A DNA stretch of 26,702 bases from an uncultured Prevotella sp. (GCA_900546345.1 URCI01000039.1:1-26702), one strand, 5' to 3'; shown: positions 5,992-15,079, counted from the first letter of the stretch. The notes: generated from the letters alone by a model not told the origin. Made by a program: numbers and translations.

Positions 5992-8151
5992 ATGAGAGTA
6001 TATCAGACAGACGAAATCAAGAACATTGCCTTGCTGGGCAGTGCGGGTAGCGGCAAGACCACCCTTGCCGAGAGTATGCTTTACGAAGCCGGCGTCATCA
6101 AGCGGCGTGGGACAGTGGAAGGGAAGAACACCGTGAGCGATTACTTCCCTGTAGAGCTTGAGTATGGTTACTCCGTCTTCCCTACTGTGTTCCATGTGGA
6201 GTGGAACAATAAGAAACTCAATATCATCGACTGCCCGGGTAGCGACGACTTCATCGGCGGAGCCATCACTTCGCTCAACGTCACGGACCAGGCTGTCATC
6301 CTCATCAACGGACAGTTTGGACCCGAGGTGGGCACCCAAAACAATTTCCGATATACCGAGAAACTCAAGAAGCCGGTCATCTTCCTCATCAACCAGCTCG
6401 ATTCCGAGAAATGCGACTATGACAATATCATCGAGCAGATGAAGGACATCTATGGCGGAAAATGCGTCGAGATCCAGTATCCATTAGAGACTGGACCCAA
6501 CTTCCACAGCCTGATCGACGTACTCATCATGAAGAAACTCTCCTGGGGACCCGATGGCGGTGAGCCCAAGCGCGAGGACATTCCTGCTGAGGAAATGGAT
6601 AAGGCCATGGAACTGCACAAGGCGCTCGTCGAGGCTGCGGCCGAGAATGACGACCAGCTCATGGAGAAATTCTTCGATACCGAGAGCCTCACTGAGGACG
6701 AGATGCGTGAGGGTATCCGCAAAGGACTGGTCACACGTAGCATCTTCCCCGTGTTCTGTGTCGATGCCCACAAAGACATGGGCGTGCAGCGACTCATGGA
6801 GTTCTTAGGCAACGTGGTGCCGTTTGTCAGCGAGATGCCGAAGGTGCGCAACACGCGCGGTGAGGAAGTGACGCCTGACAGCAATGGGCCGGAGAGTCTC
6901 TACTTCTTCAAGAGTGGCATTGAACCGCATATCGGTGAGGTGTCTTATTTCAAAGTCATGAGCGGCAGTGTCAAGCCCGGTGATGACCTCTTCAATGCCG
7001 ATCGCGGATCAAAGGAGCGTATGGGACAGATCTATGTCTGCGCCGGAGCCAACCGTATCCCCGTCGACCAGCTCAATGCCGGTGACATCGGTTGCACCGT
7101 GAAACTCAAGGATGTGAAAACGGGCAACACGCTCGACGGCAAGGGCACGGAAGAGCGTTTCGACTTTATCAAATACCCCAACTCGAAATACAGCCGCGCT
7201 GTCAAAGCCAACAATCCGCAGGATACGGAAAAGATGATGGCGGCTTTGTTGAAGATGCGGCAGGAAGATCCTACATGGGTCGTCGAACAGAGCAAGGAAC
7301 TGCGGCAGACCATTGTCCATGGTCAGGGTGAGTTCCACCTGCGTACGCTGAAATGGCGCTTGGAGAACAACGAGAAGATCCCCGTCACCTTTGAGGAGCC
7401 GAAGATCCCGTATCGCGAGACAATCACCAAGAAGGCAAAGGCTGAATACCGCCATAAGAAGCAGAGTGGCGGCGCAGGACAGTTTGGTGAGGTGCATCTC
7501 ATCGTCGAGCCCTATGCCGAAGGTATGCCCGATCCGGTCAGCTATAACTTTGGCGGACAGGAGTTCAAGATGAACATCAAGCAGAAGGAAGAGCGTGACC
7601 TGCCTTGGGGCGGTAAGCTGGTGTTTATCAACTCAGTGGTCGGCGGCGCGATCGACCAGCGTTTCATGCCTGCGATCCTCAAGGGCGTGATGGACTGCAT
7701 GGAGCACGGTCCGCTCACGGGCAGCTATGCACGTGACGTGCGCGTGGTGATCTACGATGGTAAGATGCACCCCGTGGACTCCAATGAGCTCAGCTTCACC
7801 TTGGCAGCGCGCCATGCTTTCTCCATGGCGTTTAAGGAAGCAGGCCCGAAGATCCTGGAACCGATCTATGATCTTGAGGTTTATGTGCCGGCAGACTACA
7901 TGGGTGATGTGATGAGCGACCTGCAAGGCCGTCGCGCCATCATCATGGGCATGGACGCTGAGGCTGGATACCAAAAGCTGAGTGCAAAGATTCCATTGAA
8001 GGAGCTCTCCAACTATAGTGTGGCACTTAGTTCACTGACTGGTGGCCGCGCCAGCTTCACCACGAAGTTTGCCAGCTACGAGCTCGTGCCTAACGACATC
8101 CAGCAGAAGCTCATCGCCGCTCATGAGGCTGAGGCTGCCGCTGAGGAATAG
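5992..8151 (+). CDS. fusA2: Elongation factor G paralogue, EF-G2 type, with altered GTPase motifs
   Basis: A 719-residue translational GTPase homologue. The P-loop is present (GSAGSGKTT, residues 16-24), as is the base-recognition motif NQLD (134-137). Switch II reads DCPGS instead of DTPGH, so S84 replaces the catalytic His. Switch I reads EYGYS where canonical EF-G has ERGIT. The rest follows EF-G: domain II, then domains III-V with 'GQGEFHLRTL', 'KKQSGGAGQFGEVHL' and 'DLQGRRAIIMGMDAE'. In Bacteroides, an EF-G2 paralogue of this type has been reported to support translocation without GTP hydrolysis when carbon is limiting; this protein matches that pattern. The start was set at 5992, the methionine of MRVYQTDEIKNIALLG. 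The frame is open for more than 800 bases upstream, but that part is antisense to hemW. A terminator follows. Confidence 0.9.
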   Translation: MRVYQTDEIKNIALLGSAGSGKTTLAESMLYEAGVIKRRGTVEGKNTVSDYFPVELEYGYSVFPTVFHVEWNNKKLNIIDCPGSDDFIGGAITSLNVTDQAVILINGQFGPEVGTQNNFRYTEKLKKPVIFLINQLDSEKCDYDNIIEQMKDIYGGKCVEIQYPLETGPNFHSLIDVLIMKKLSWGPDGGEPKREDIPAEEMDKAMELHKALVEAAAENDDQLMEKFFDTESLTEDEMREGIRKGLVTRSIFPVFCVDAHKDMGVQRLMEFLGNVVPFVSEMPKVRNTRGEEVTPDSNGPESLYFFKSGIEPHIGEVSYFKVMSGSVKPGDDLFNADRGSKERMGQIYVCAGANRIPVDQLNAGDIGCTVKLKDVKTGNTLDGKGTEERFDFIKYPNSKYSRAVKANNPQDTEKMMAALLKMRQEDPTWVVEQSKELRQTIVHGQGEFHLRTLKWRLENNEKIPVTFEEPKIPYRETITKKAKAEYRHKKQSGGAGQFGEVHLIVEPYAEGMPDPVSYNFGGQEFKMNIKQKEERDLPWGGKLVFINSVVGGAIDQRFMPAILKGVMDCMEHGPLTGSYARDVRVVIYDGKMHPVDSNELSFTLAARHAFSMAFKEAGPKILEPIYDLEVYVPADYMGDVMSDLQGRRAIIMGMDAEAGYQKLSAKIPLKELSNYSVALSSLTGGRASFTTKFASYELVPNDIQQKLIAAHEAEAAAEE

Positions 8152-8187
8152 TATACTTTTTCCATTTGAAGTTAATATACGAGAGAG

Positions 8188-8222
8188 GGTCCCAAGCCGT
8201 TGATGGCCTGGGGCCTTTTTTT
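8188..8222 (+). terminator. EF-G2 terminator
   Basis: GGTCCCAAGCC at 8188-8198 pairs with GGCCTGGGGCC at 8205-8215 (one G-U pair, one mismatch) around a six-base loop, followed by seven T residues. It separates the convergent EF-G2 and lplA-lipA genes. Confidence 0.85.
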
Positions 8223-8227
8223 GTGTC

Positions 8228-10045
8228 TTAGCCGAGGCTGGCTTTGTAAGACGAGCGCACGAGAGGTCCGCAGACGGCGGAGCGGAATCCCATCTGCAGC
8301 GCCTGGTCGTGATACCACCGGAATTTCTCGGGGGTGATATAAGCCTCGACGGCGAGGTGCCGGGCTGTGGGCTGGAGATACTGACCGATCGTCACCCGTT
8401 CCACGCCACAGTTCCGCAGGTCGTGCAACGTCTCCAGCACCTCGTCCTCCGTCTCACCCAGTCCGAGCATGAGTCCGCTCTTGGTGGTGAATCCCTTGTC
8501 ATGGATATGCTTGAGCACGTGCAGGCTGCCGTCATACGTGGCCACGCTGCGCACCGAAGGCGTCAGCCGCCGCACAGTCTCGATATTGTGGGCAACCACG
8601 TCGGGATGGCTTTCAAGTACAGTGTCGATGAGCTTGTCCTGCCCCTGAAAGTCGGGGAGCAGCACCTCGATCTTTGCGGGGCTCTCCTGTCTGACGGCCT
8701 CCACGACACGCCGCCAATGCGCTGCGCCCATGTCGGGCAAGTCGTCGCGGTCTACGGAGGTGAGCACGACATACTTCAGGTGCATCTGTCTGACCGACTC
8801 TGCGACATGCTGGGGTTCCAGCGGATCGAGTGGGAGAGGGCGCCCGCTCAGCGTGTTGCAAAAACGGCAGTGGCGTGTGCAGATGTCACCGCCAATCATC
8901 AGCGTGGCTGTGCCCAGTCGCCAGCACTCAGCACGGTTGGGACAGAGTCCGCTCTCGCAGATGGTGTGCAGGTGATGGCCATGGATGATCTCTGCTGTGT
9001 CCTCGCTTTTCTGTCCGGAGCTTAAGTCGATCTTCAGCCAGTCGGGTTTCATCACGTGGGGCTTGCGGCCAAAGAGCACCCGGAGAAGTCCCTCGGCGGT
9101 CAGTCCGCGGATGATATTGTCCAGGTCAAGTCCTTGCAGCGCCGTTGCGACGGTCTCGCGGGTGAAAGCTACATCGCGGAGATGTGGCAACAGCTCCTCA
9201 TCGAGATCGCCCGTGAGGAAATAGTCGCCGAAGAGATCAATGTCGTGGATATGGTTGTCCTTGATCTCCAGGCACGCTTCAATGGTACCCACGCCGGGAA
9301 GACGGTGCTTCTTGGTGAGTTTGAACAGCGGCTGTTTGCCATAAATGAAGTCCTCGGAGGCGAAGACCTGTTGCAGTTCGCGGATCTCAGGCATCATCTC
9401 TTCTGTGATCGTGATGGCCTTGTCGCCACACATCGCCTTGCGGAAAGAAGCTTTGAGCTCCGGCAGTGTCATGGTGGTGTAGTCGCTGATGTTGGCCACA
9501 TGCTGGCGCACGCTCTCCACACCTTTGCTCTGTAGCTTGATCTTATCGGGCGTGATGACGTGTTCCAGGACACTGAGGTCTGACTTCACGAGCAGCGTGT
9601 TGTGCATCACGCTGCGGTCACCGGTACGGTAGAAGGCGGCGCCGGAGACCTTCTTGCCATCCAAGAGGATGTCGTTGCGGCCGGAGATCGTCACCGGCAC
9701 GCCAATGGCATGAAGGGCATCGGCGGTGAGGTGCATACAGTGCTCAAACATTTTTTGCACGTTGGCCTCACGGCTGATGAACGAAAACATGATATTCCCT
9801 TCGTCGGAGTAGACGCAGCCGCCACCGCTCTTGCGACGGGAGATGAAGACATCATGCTCGCGGCAATAGTCCACGTTGACCTCATTATATAAGAGTTGAT
9901 TGCGGCCCAGGATGACCGTGGGCTTGGTTTGCCAGATGAAGAAATAATCGTCATCCCGGAAATGACGGGCTACATACGCCTCGACGGCAAAGTCGTAGGT
10001 GATGGGGGGCAGCGTCTGCTGCTCGGGTAGAACAACGTAGGTCAT
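8228..10045 (-). CDS. Lipoate-protein ligase / lipoyl synthase fusion (LplA-LipA)
   Basis: One 605-residue reading frame joins two enzymes of protein lipoylation. Residues 1-330 are a lipoate-protein ligase, which activates free lipoate with ATP and attaches it to a lysine of lipoyl domains; 'RRKSGGGCVYSDEGN' (70-84) and the 'KKVSGAAF' catalytic lysine (about 131-138) are visible, and the C-terminal accessory domain follows to about 330. Residues 332-605 are a full lipoyl synthase that inserts two sulfurs into octanoyl chains. Its auxiliary-cluster cysteines are C363, C368 and C374 (CX4CX5C), the radical SAM cysteines are C389, C393 and C396 (CX3CX2C), and the RSSY motif near the C-terminus supplies the serine ligand. 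The start at 10045 follows a -7 box; the frame extends 36 codons upstream into rmuC, but that part is not LplA-like. No frameshift is visible at the junction. Confidence 0.93.
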   Translation of the reverse strand: MTYVVLPEQQTLPPITYDFAVEAYVARHFRDDDYFFIWQTKPTVILGRNQLLYNEVNVDYCREHDVFISRRKSGGGCVYSDEGNIMFSFISREANVQKMFEHCMHLTADALHAIGVPVTISGRNDILLDGKKVSGAAFYRTGDRSVMHNTLLVKSDLSVLEHVITPDKIKLQSKGVESVRQHVANISDYTTMTLPELKASFRKAMCGDKAITITEEMMPEIRELQQVFASEDFIYGKQPLFKLTKKHRLPGVGTIEACLEIKDNHIHDIDLFGDYFLTGDLDEELLPHLRDVAFTRETVATALQGLDLDNIIRGLTAEGLLRVLFGRKPHVMKPDWLKIDLSSGQKSEDTAEIIHGHHLHTICESGLCPNRAECWRLGTATLMIGGDICTRHCRFCNTLSGRPLPLDPLEPQHVAESVRQMHLKYVVLTSVDRDDLPDMGAAHWRRVVEAVRQESPAKIEVLLPDFQGQDKLIDTVLESHPDVVAHNIETVRRLTPSVRSVATYDGSLHVLKHIHDKGFTTKSGLMLGLGETEDEVLETLHDLRNCGVERVTIGQYLQPTARHLAVEAYITPEKFRWYHDQALQMGFRSAVCGPLVRSSYKASLG

Positions 10046-10068
10046 GTGTTTTTCAGTTGTGTATCTAT

Positions 10069-10076
10069 CAAATCTA
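10069..10076 (-). promoter_or_regulatory. lplA-lipA -7 box overlapping the rmuC stop codon
   Basis: Minus-strand TAGATTTG matches TAnnTTTG, and its first three bases are the TAG stop of rmuC. The predicted leader is about 18 bases. With only 28 bases between the genes, read-through from rmuC is also possible. Confidence 0.5.
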
Positions 10077-11531
10077 AGATTCTTTGTCTTCAAGGCTCTC
10101 CGTCGTGTCCTTGGGCAGACGTACTTTGCGTTTGGGATTCTCCTGTGCGCCATATTTCAGCAGCTTGTTGGCGGCTGTGGCAATGCCCATGCCGGTGGGG
10201 GCTGTCGTCGTCTTCACGTCATCAAAGGCTTTGCGAGTGCGGTCGAGCAGTTGGTCGGCAGTCTGGAAGCGCTCATAGAAGAGTTGCACACGGTTGATGA
10301 TCTCGTCGGCGGCTTTGAGCATGGCATCTTGGTTCTCGGCCTGTCGCACTTGTCGCCAGGTCATCTCCAGTACGCGGAGCATCATATAGAGGTTTTGCGA
10401 TCCAGAGATGATCACGCCCTGGTCATAAGCGTCTTTCCACAGGGCCGGATCATGGGTGAGGGCCAGTTGCAGGGCACTCTCGCTGTAGACATACATCACC
10501 ACAAAGTCGAGCTGTACCTTGCCGTTGGCGGCATATTTGGCGTATTTCTTCCGGGCCAGCTCCTTGACATGGCTGCGCACAGAGGTGAGATGGCGCTGCA
10601 GAGCTTCCTCGCGCTCGGCATCGGTCGTGGCGTTGTGATAGTCCTCGAAAGCCTTGAGCGACATCTTCGCGTCGATGATGACATCGCGCTTGTCGGGAAA
10701 GTGCAGGATCACGTCGGGGATCATCTTGTGCCCGTCCTCTTCGTGCACAGTGCGTCCCTGCTCGTCTTTTAGCGTCACCTGCTCTTCGAACTGCACGCCC
10801 TCTTCCAGTCCCATCTGTTCCAAGAGTGTGCGCAGTCGCAGCTCACCGAAGTTTCCTTGCGTCTTGTTCTCGCCGGTAAGTGCCTCCGCCAACTTATCTG
10901 CCCGTTGTCCGACCTCATGTGCCTGCTTCAGGTTCTCTTGTATGCTGGCATCGAGGCGCGACATCAGCACCGTCTGGTCATGGTCGCTCTTCTCCACGGC
11001 TTCCTTCATCTGTTTGAGATTCTCATGGAGCGGGTTGAGCAGTGCCGTCATCTGTTGCTGGTTGGCAGTATTGAGATCGGCAGCGCGGCGCTTGAGAATC
11101 TCCTCCGATGCTGTGTTGATCTGCTCTTTGAGCAATGACGACTGCTGTTGCAACTGCTCGTTTTGTTGCTGGCGGATCGACTGTAGCTGTTCAGCCTGCT
11201 GTTGCTTTAAGGATTGCAACTGCTCGGCCTGCTGTTGCCGCAGTGTTTGCAGTTGTTCTGCCTGTTGCTGCTTGAGTGATTGCAGCTGCTCTGCCTGCTG
11301 TTGCCGCAGCGTTTGCAGTTGTTCTGTTTGCTGTTGTCGCTGGTCTTGCAGCTGCTGTTGGTAGTTGGCTTGCAGCTCTTCCTTTTGTTTGTTCAAGTCA
11401 CTTTCCAACTTTGCAATCTGTTGGTCGAGCATGTTGGCGCGTGTCTCAGCGGCCGCATTCTTGCTGTGCGCCACAAGATATCCGATGACGATACCTATCA
11501 ACAGTCCGATAATGATGCTTATCACGTCCAT
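10074..11531 (-). CDS. rmuC: RmuC family protein with Gln-rich tandem-repeat coiled coil
   Basis: A 485-residue RmuC homologue. The family limits recombination at inverted repeats and has a PD-(D/E)XK-like nuclease core. An N-terminal membrane anchor (ISIIIGLLIGIVIGYLVAHS, residues 4-23) is followed by a long coiled coil (about 25-220). Residues 69-128 are 11-residue repeats of the form xEQLQxLRQQQ, with TLR and SLK alternating. The core (about 240-420) shows 'GNFGELRLRTLLEQMGL' and 'DVIIDAKMSLKAFEDY', the RmuC signature with the D-x-K catalytic pair. The start at 11531 was chosen because the anchor begins there, a TCAGGTGA ribosome site precedes it, and a -7 box lies 25 bases upstream; the 14 upstream in-frame residues look spurious. 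lplA-lipA follows on the same strand. Confidence 0.9.
   Translation of the reverse strand: MDVISIIIGLLIGIVIGYLVAHSKNAAAETRANMLDQQIAKLESDLNKQKEELQANYQQQLQDQRQQQTEQLQTLRQQQAEQLQSLKQQQAEQLQTLRQQQAEQLQSLKQQQAEQLQSIRQQQNEQLQQQSSLLKEQINTASEEILKRRAADLNTANQQQMTALLNPLHENLKQMKEAVEKSDHDQTVLMSRLDASIQENLKQAHEVGQRADKLAEALTGENKTQGNFGELRLRTLLEQMGLEEGVQFEEQVTLKDEQGRTVHEEDGHKMIPDVILHFPDKRDVIIDAKMSLKAFEDYHNATTDAEREEALQRHLTSVRSHVKELARKKYAKYAANGKVQLDFVVMYVYSESALQLALTHDPALWKDAYDQGVIISGSQNLYMMLRVLEMTWRQVRQAENQDAMLKAADEIINRVQLFYERFQTADQLLDRTRKAFDDVKTTTAPTGMGIATAANKLLKYGAQENPKRKVRLPKDTTESLEDKES
11143..11350 (-). repeat. 33-bp coding tandem repeats in rmuC
   Basis: Five to six consecutive 33-base units encode the xEQLQxLRQQQ hendecads of RmuC. 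Alternate units are the most alike, giving a 66-base higher-order repeat, which suggests duplication of unit pairs. The high Gln codon content (CAG/CAA) makes the region prone to slippage, so copy number may differ between strains. Confidence 0.82.
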
Positions 11532-11555
11532 TTCACCTGAGTTATGATTATGCTG

Positions 11556-11563
11556 CAAAGATA
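11556..11563 (-). promoter_or_regulatory. rmuC -7 box
   Basis: Minus-strand TATCTTTG matches TAnnTTTG exactly and predicts a start about 19 bases before the ATG at 11531. Confidence 0.6.
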
Positions 11564-11592
11564 GTAAAAACATTCGAATGGGACAAATAAAA

Positions 11593-11620
11593 AAGGAGTA
11601 TGGCGAATGCCATACTCCTT
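11593..11620 (-). terminator. Terminator of the Oar-type gene
   Basis: A perfect 12-bp stem (AAGGAGTATGGC / GCCATACTCCTT) with a GAAT loop, followed on the minus strand by TTTTATTTG. It lies 32 bases after the stop of the outer-membrane gene and insulates rmuC. Confidence 0.9.
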
Positions 11621-11651
11621 ATTATATATATGAGACTATACGTCTACATCA

Positions 11652-14600
11652 TTAGAACTCCAGGCGGAGACCAATCTGTGCGTGCCAACGGCTGCCAGTG
11701 TCGCTTGCCACAGGCTTGCTGTTGGTGTTGAACTGGTAGACACCAGCGCCATTCTCAATCTTAGTCAGTGTCAGCGGGCTGAGGTTGTAAGCGTTTTCGT
11801 AGTGAGCGCCCCAGTGCTTGTTGAGCATGTTGGCGAAGTTCATCACGTCGAAGGTGATTTGGAACTTACCAACGCCCTTGATGTTATAGATGTTCTGAGC
11901 GATGTGCAGGTCTACCTCATTCTCCCAAGGAGTGAGGTTAGAGTTACGCTTCGCATACTCGCCACGGTGATTTTTAGCATAGTCATCGTTCTCAATCCAC
12001 TGCTCGAAAGCTTCACGGCTCTGCTCAGCAGTCATGTTCTTTGTGCTTGCGAAGTTCATCTTAGCCAGCTCGTCCTTTGTCGGGATGTAGAGCAGGTTGT
12101 TGCCGCGGAAGCCATCATTGTTGTAATCAGCTTTCTCGTTCATCGTCAGAGAATAGCGGCCACCGCTGAAACCATTGTAGTTGATGGCTACTTCAGTGTT
12201 CATCCAACCGTTCCAGTATTTAGGAGAGTTGTAAGAAACCTGAATACGAACCTGATGAGGAATGTCGAACTTCGACCAGCTCATCTCGTTCTTGTCATTG
12301 GTGTTACGGCTGTAGTTGTATTTCCAGTTAGAGTAAGCAACAGAAGAAGTACCATCGTTGACACTGTAAGAGTGACCGAAGATGTAGCTTGCCATCACAT
12401 CAAGACCGAAGTCGAAGGACTTCTCAGCTTTGACAGAGAGGTTATATGAATAGCCCTTATTGGTATTCTTCAGATTGATGATACTGTAGTAAGGCAGGTT
12501 CTTCTCGATCTTGCTGTAAGAAGTGACGGCAGAAGCCTCTACGCCAGGAACAGCATAGATCTTGTCGCCCTTGTCCTCATAAGAGAGGTTTTCGAAGAAA
12601 ACGTTGTTGAGGTTCTTGGAGTACAAGCCTTCGAGGGTCATCTTTACGTCGCCGGGGAGCATCTGCTCCAGTGCGAGGTTGGTACGGAGTACCTGCGGGA
12701 AGCGGAAGTTCTTAGCTACGGTCACGATGTCAGGAGACAGACCTTGTGAAGAAGTCTTGGCAGCTGCCATAGGATCCTTGGCATACTTGCCGAGGGCGGG
12801 CGCACTGTTGTTCTTCGTGTTGATGGTAGTTCCCTTGGCTTCGACACCATTGTTGACGAAGGCGTTGGAGAGCCACACATAAGGAGCACGGCCGGAGAAG
12901 ATACCTACGCCGCCACGGAGCAGTGTGCGGTGGCTGGCATCGGTGTACCAGTTGAAACCTACACGAGGAGAGACGAGGAGCTTTGCGCTCGGCATCTTGC
13001 CTACCTCTACGCCGAGGTTGTGCTCGGCAGCAAAGGTATTGAAGGCTTCATTTTTAGTCGGAGAGTTCAAAGTGGCGTTAAGGTCAAAGCGTACGCCATA
13101 GGTCACATTGAGCAGCGGGGTGATATCCCACTTGTCCTGTGCATACAGTCCGAAGAGTCCGAACTTCATGTTAGGAGCCCACTTGGTGTCGCCACCGGTC
13201 AACTCAGGGTCTGTATACTTATAAGTGAATTTGTAAGGAGTGTCAGCTAAGAAAGCGTCAAGGTCGTTATAGTACCATGCACCATTAGCACCCTGGATGA
13301 AGAGGTTCTTCATCTTGTAGAACTCATTGTGAGTACCGAAGGTGATGGTGTGGTTGCCTTTGTACCAAGAGAGATTGTCCTCTGCAGTCCAAATATCCTG
13401 ATTGAGGTAGTTAGCAGCACTACTGAACTCAGTACCAATGTTGACAGTATTCATAGAGGTACCGTCACCACCTGCAATACTACCAATCTGCACACAAGGT
13501 CCTTGATAAGGAATATCACGGCTATCGCGAATGAAGCTTGCAGAGACACGAGCCTCATTATAGAGTACCGGACTGATATGAGAGTTCAACTCTGCTACGA
13601 ACGAGTTGGTCTTGTTGTTCATGCGATAGCTGGAGTTGCTGAAAGTATAAGTTTTGCTGTTCAGTCCGTCCTTGTCATCGTAAGAGTCGTTGTGCTGATA
13701 GCGGAAAGCCAAATGGTTGTTCACGTCGATGTTCCAGTCCAAACGGGCCAAGAGACCAAAGGACTTCGTGCCGAGCTCTCCTTTACCATAAGATTCCTGA
13801 ATACCGGTCAAGTCGTAGTATTTGTCAGCGATTTGTTTCAGTGTAGCCTCAGTGACATATTTGTTGATATATCCTGGGTAGATAGTAGCAGGAGCCTCTG
13901 TCTTCTTATACTCTGCGCTGGCGAAGAAGAAGAGCTTGTCCTTGATGATCGGGCCACCGAGGGTAGCACCGTAGGTCTTAGTAGAACGCTGCGAGAGTTT
14001 GTCCTCAGCATAGTCTTGTAGGCGGTTGTATTTGCTGTACATGTCCTGGTTGGTGTAGTACATGTAAGCACTGCCGTGGAACTGGTTGGTACCGCTCTTG
14101 GTGATGGCGTTGATGGCACCGCCTGTGAAGCCGCTCTGACGGACATCAAACGGAGCAACGCTCACCTGCAACTCCTGGATTGCGTCCATGGAGATAGGAT
14201 TGGCATTGGTCTGACCGCCATTGGTACCGCTGCCGGCGAGTCCGAAGACATCGTTGCTCACCGTACCGTCGATCTGGAAAGAGTTGTAACGATTGTTGAT
14301 ACCAGAGATAGACACACCGCCTAAACGCGAATTGGAGACCAGTGGAGACAGCTTGGCCACATCGTAGAGGTTACGGCTGATGGTCGGCGTGTTCTCAATG
14401 CGCTGCTGGTTGAAGTTAGCAGCGGCACCGCCACTGTTACGTCCACCCTTACCAAGGACTGTAACCTCACCAATCTGCTGTGCATCCTCCTTCATGTCGA
14501 TGTTCAGCGTACGAGGCTGTCCCAAAGAAAGTTGGATGTTGTCGATGACCTCGTCCTTGTAACCGATGTAGTTGACGGTTACTTTGTACGGTCCACCGAC

Positions 14601-14828
14601 ACGCATACCTTGAATGGTGTAGCGTCCGCTTTCGTTAGTAACTGCATTGTAACGCGTGCCGGAAGGCTCGTGGATGGCGGTAATAGTTGCGCCGATAACG
14701 TTCTCACCGCCTGCCACCACCTTACCGTTGAGGCCTGATGTGGTGACCTGTGCCATCATGGTTGATGAAATCATCAACAGCAGCATGATGAGCATGAAAT
14801 GCAATCTTCTTTGCATACCTTTAAACAT
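11652..14828 (-). CDS. Oar-type TonB-dependent outer-membrane protein
   Basis: A 1058-residue outer-membrane beta-barrel protein. An N-terminal signal peptide ends near MMAQ (about residue 27). A carboxypeptidase-regulatory-like beta-sandwich (about 30-115) follows, with 'GATITAIHEPSGTRY' and 'TVNYIGYKDE', then a TonB plug domain with 'SRLGGVSISGINNRYNSFQI', 'QELQVSVAPFDVRQSGFTGG' and 'INAITKSGTNQFHGSAY'. The rest is a barrel rich in aromatic beta strands, and the last residue is Phe (RLEF), the usual barrel-end signal. This layout matches Oar-like proteins of Bacteroidetes rather than SusC, and no SusD partner gene lies beside it, so a glycan-uptake role is not indicated. The substrate is unknown; Oar in Myxococcus is involved in surface/developmental functions. 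The start could be Met1 or Met5. Confidence 0.88.
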   Translation of the reverse strand: MFKGMQRRLHFMLIMLLLMISSTMMAQVTTSGLNGKVVAGGENVIGATITAIHEPSGTRYNAVTNESGRYTIQGMRVGGPYKVTVNYIGYKDEVIDNIQLSLGQPRTLNIDMKEDAQQIGEVTVLGKGGRNSGGAAANFNQQRIENTPTISRNLYDVAKLSPLVSNSRLGGVSISGINNRYNSFQIDGTVSNDVFGLAGSGTNGGQTNANPISMDAIQELQVSVAPFDVRQSGFTGGAINAITKSGTNQFHGSAYMYYTNQDMYSKYNRLQDYAEDKLSQRSTKTYGATLGGPIIKDKLFFFASAEYKKTEAPATIYPGYINKYVTEATLKQIADKYYDLTGIQESYGKGELGTKSFGLLARLDWNIDVNNHLAFRYQHNDSYDDKDGLNSKTYTFSNSSYRMNNKTNSFVAELNSHISPVLYNEARVSASFIRDSRDIPYQGPCVQIGSIAGGDGTSMNTVNIGTEFSSAANYLNQDIWTAEDNLSWYKGNHTITFGTHNEFYKMKNLFIQGANGAWYYNDLDAFLADTPYKFTYKYTDPELTGGDTKWAPNMKFGLFGLYAQDKWDITPLLNVTYGVRFDLNATLNSPTKNEAFNTFAAEHNLGVEVGKMPSAKLLVSPRVGFNWYTDASHRTLLRGGVGIFSGRAPYVWLSNAFVNNGVEAKGTTINTKNNSAPALGKYAKDPMAAAKTSSQGLSPDIVTVAKNFRFPQVLRTNLALEQMLPGDVKMTLEGLYSKNLNNVFFENLSYEDKGDKIYAVPGVEASAVTSYSKIEKNLPYYSIINLKNTNKGYSYNLSVKAEKSFDFGLDVMASYIFGHSYSVNDGTSSVAYSNWKYNYSRNTNDKNEMSWSKFDIPHQVRIQVSYNSPKYWNGWMNTEVAINYNGFSGGRYSLTMNEKADYNNDGFRGNNLLYIPTKDELAKMNFASTKNMTAEQSREAFEQWIENDDYAKNHRGEYAKRNSNLTPWENEVDLHIAQNIYNIKGVGKFQITFDVMNFANMLNKHWGAHYENAYNLSPLTLTKIENGAGVYQFNTNSKPVASDTGSRWHAQIGLRLEF

Positions 14829-14875
14829 GAATAATTAATACCTTAGGGTAACCCCCATACTTAACAATTACTCTG

Positions 14876-14883
14876 CAAAATTA
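14876..14883 (-). promoter_or_regulatory. Oar-type gene -7 box
   Basis: Minus-strand TAATTTTG fits TAnnTTTG and predicts a leader of about 40 bases. No -33 element at the usual distance could be identified. Confidence 0.45.
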
Positions 14884-15071
14884 AGCAAAAAATTCCATAA
14901 TACTGTTGCAATGATGCTACAATTTTTGATTTTTCTTGCAAAAATATCAAAAGAGCAGTAAAATACTACTGATTATGTTAAAACTTTTGGATGGAGAGGG
15001 AGTTACACCGCAATTTTCGCACAAAAAAATCTTTTTCTGAGGGAAAAGTTTCATAGTTATGCTTTTTTTGT

Positions 15072-15079
15072 TAACTTTG
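15072..15079 (+). promoter_or_regulatory. Cupin gene -7 box
   Basis: TAACTTTG matches TAnnTTTG exactly, 33 bases before the ATG at 15113. The 14884-15071 stretch between the two divergent promoters is AT-rich with no supported gene. Confidence 0.55.

Noticed and set aside
10654..11364. Cys/Ser-rich 236-residue plus-strand ORF
   Set aside because: It is the antisense reading of the Gln-rich RmuC repeats (CTG/TGC words) and has no independent signals.
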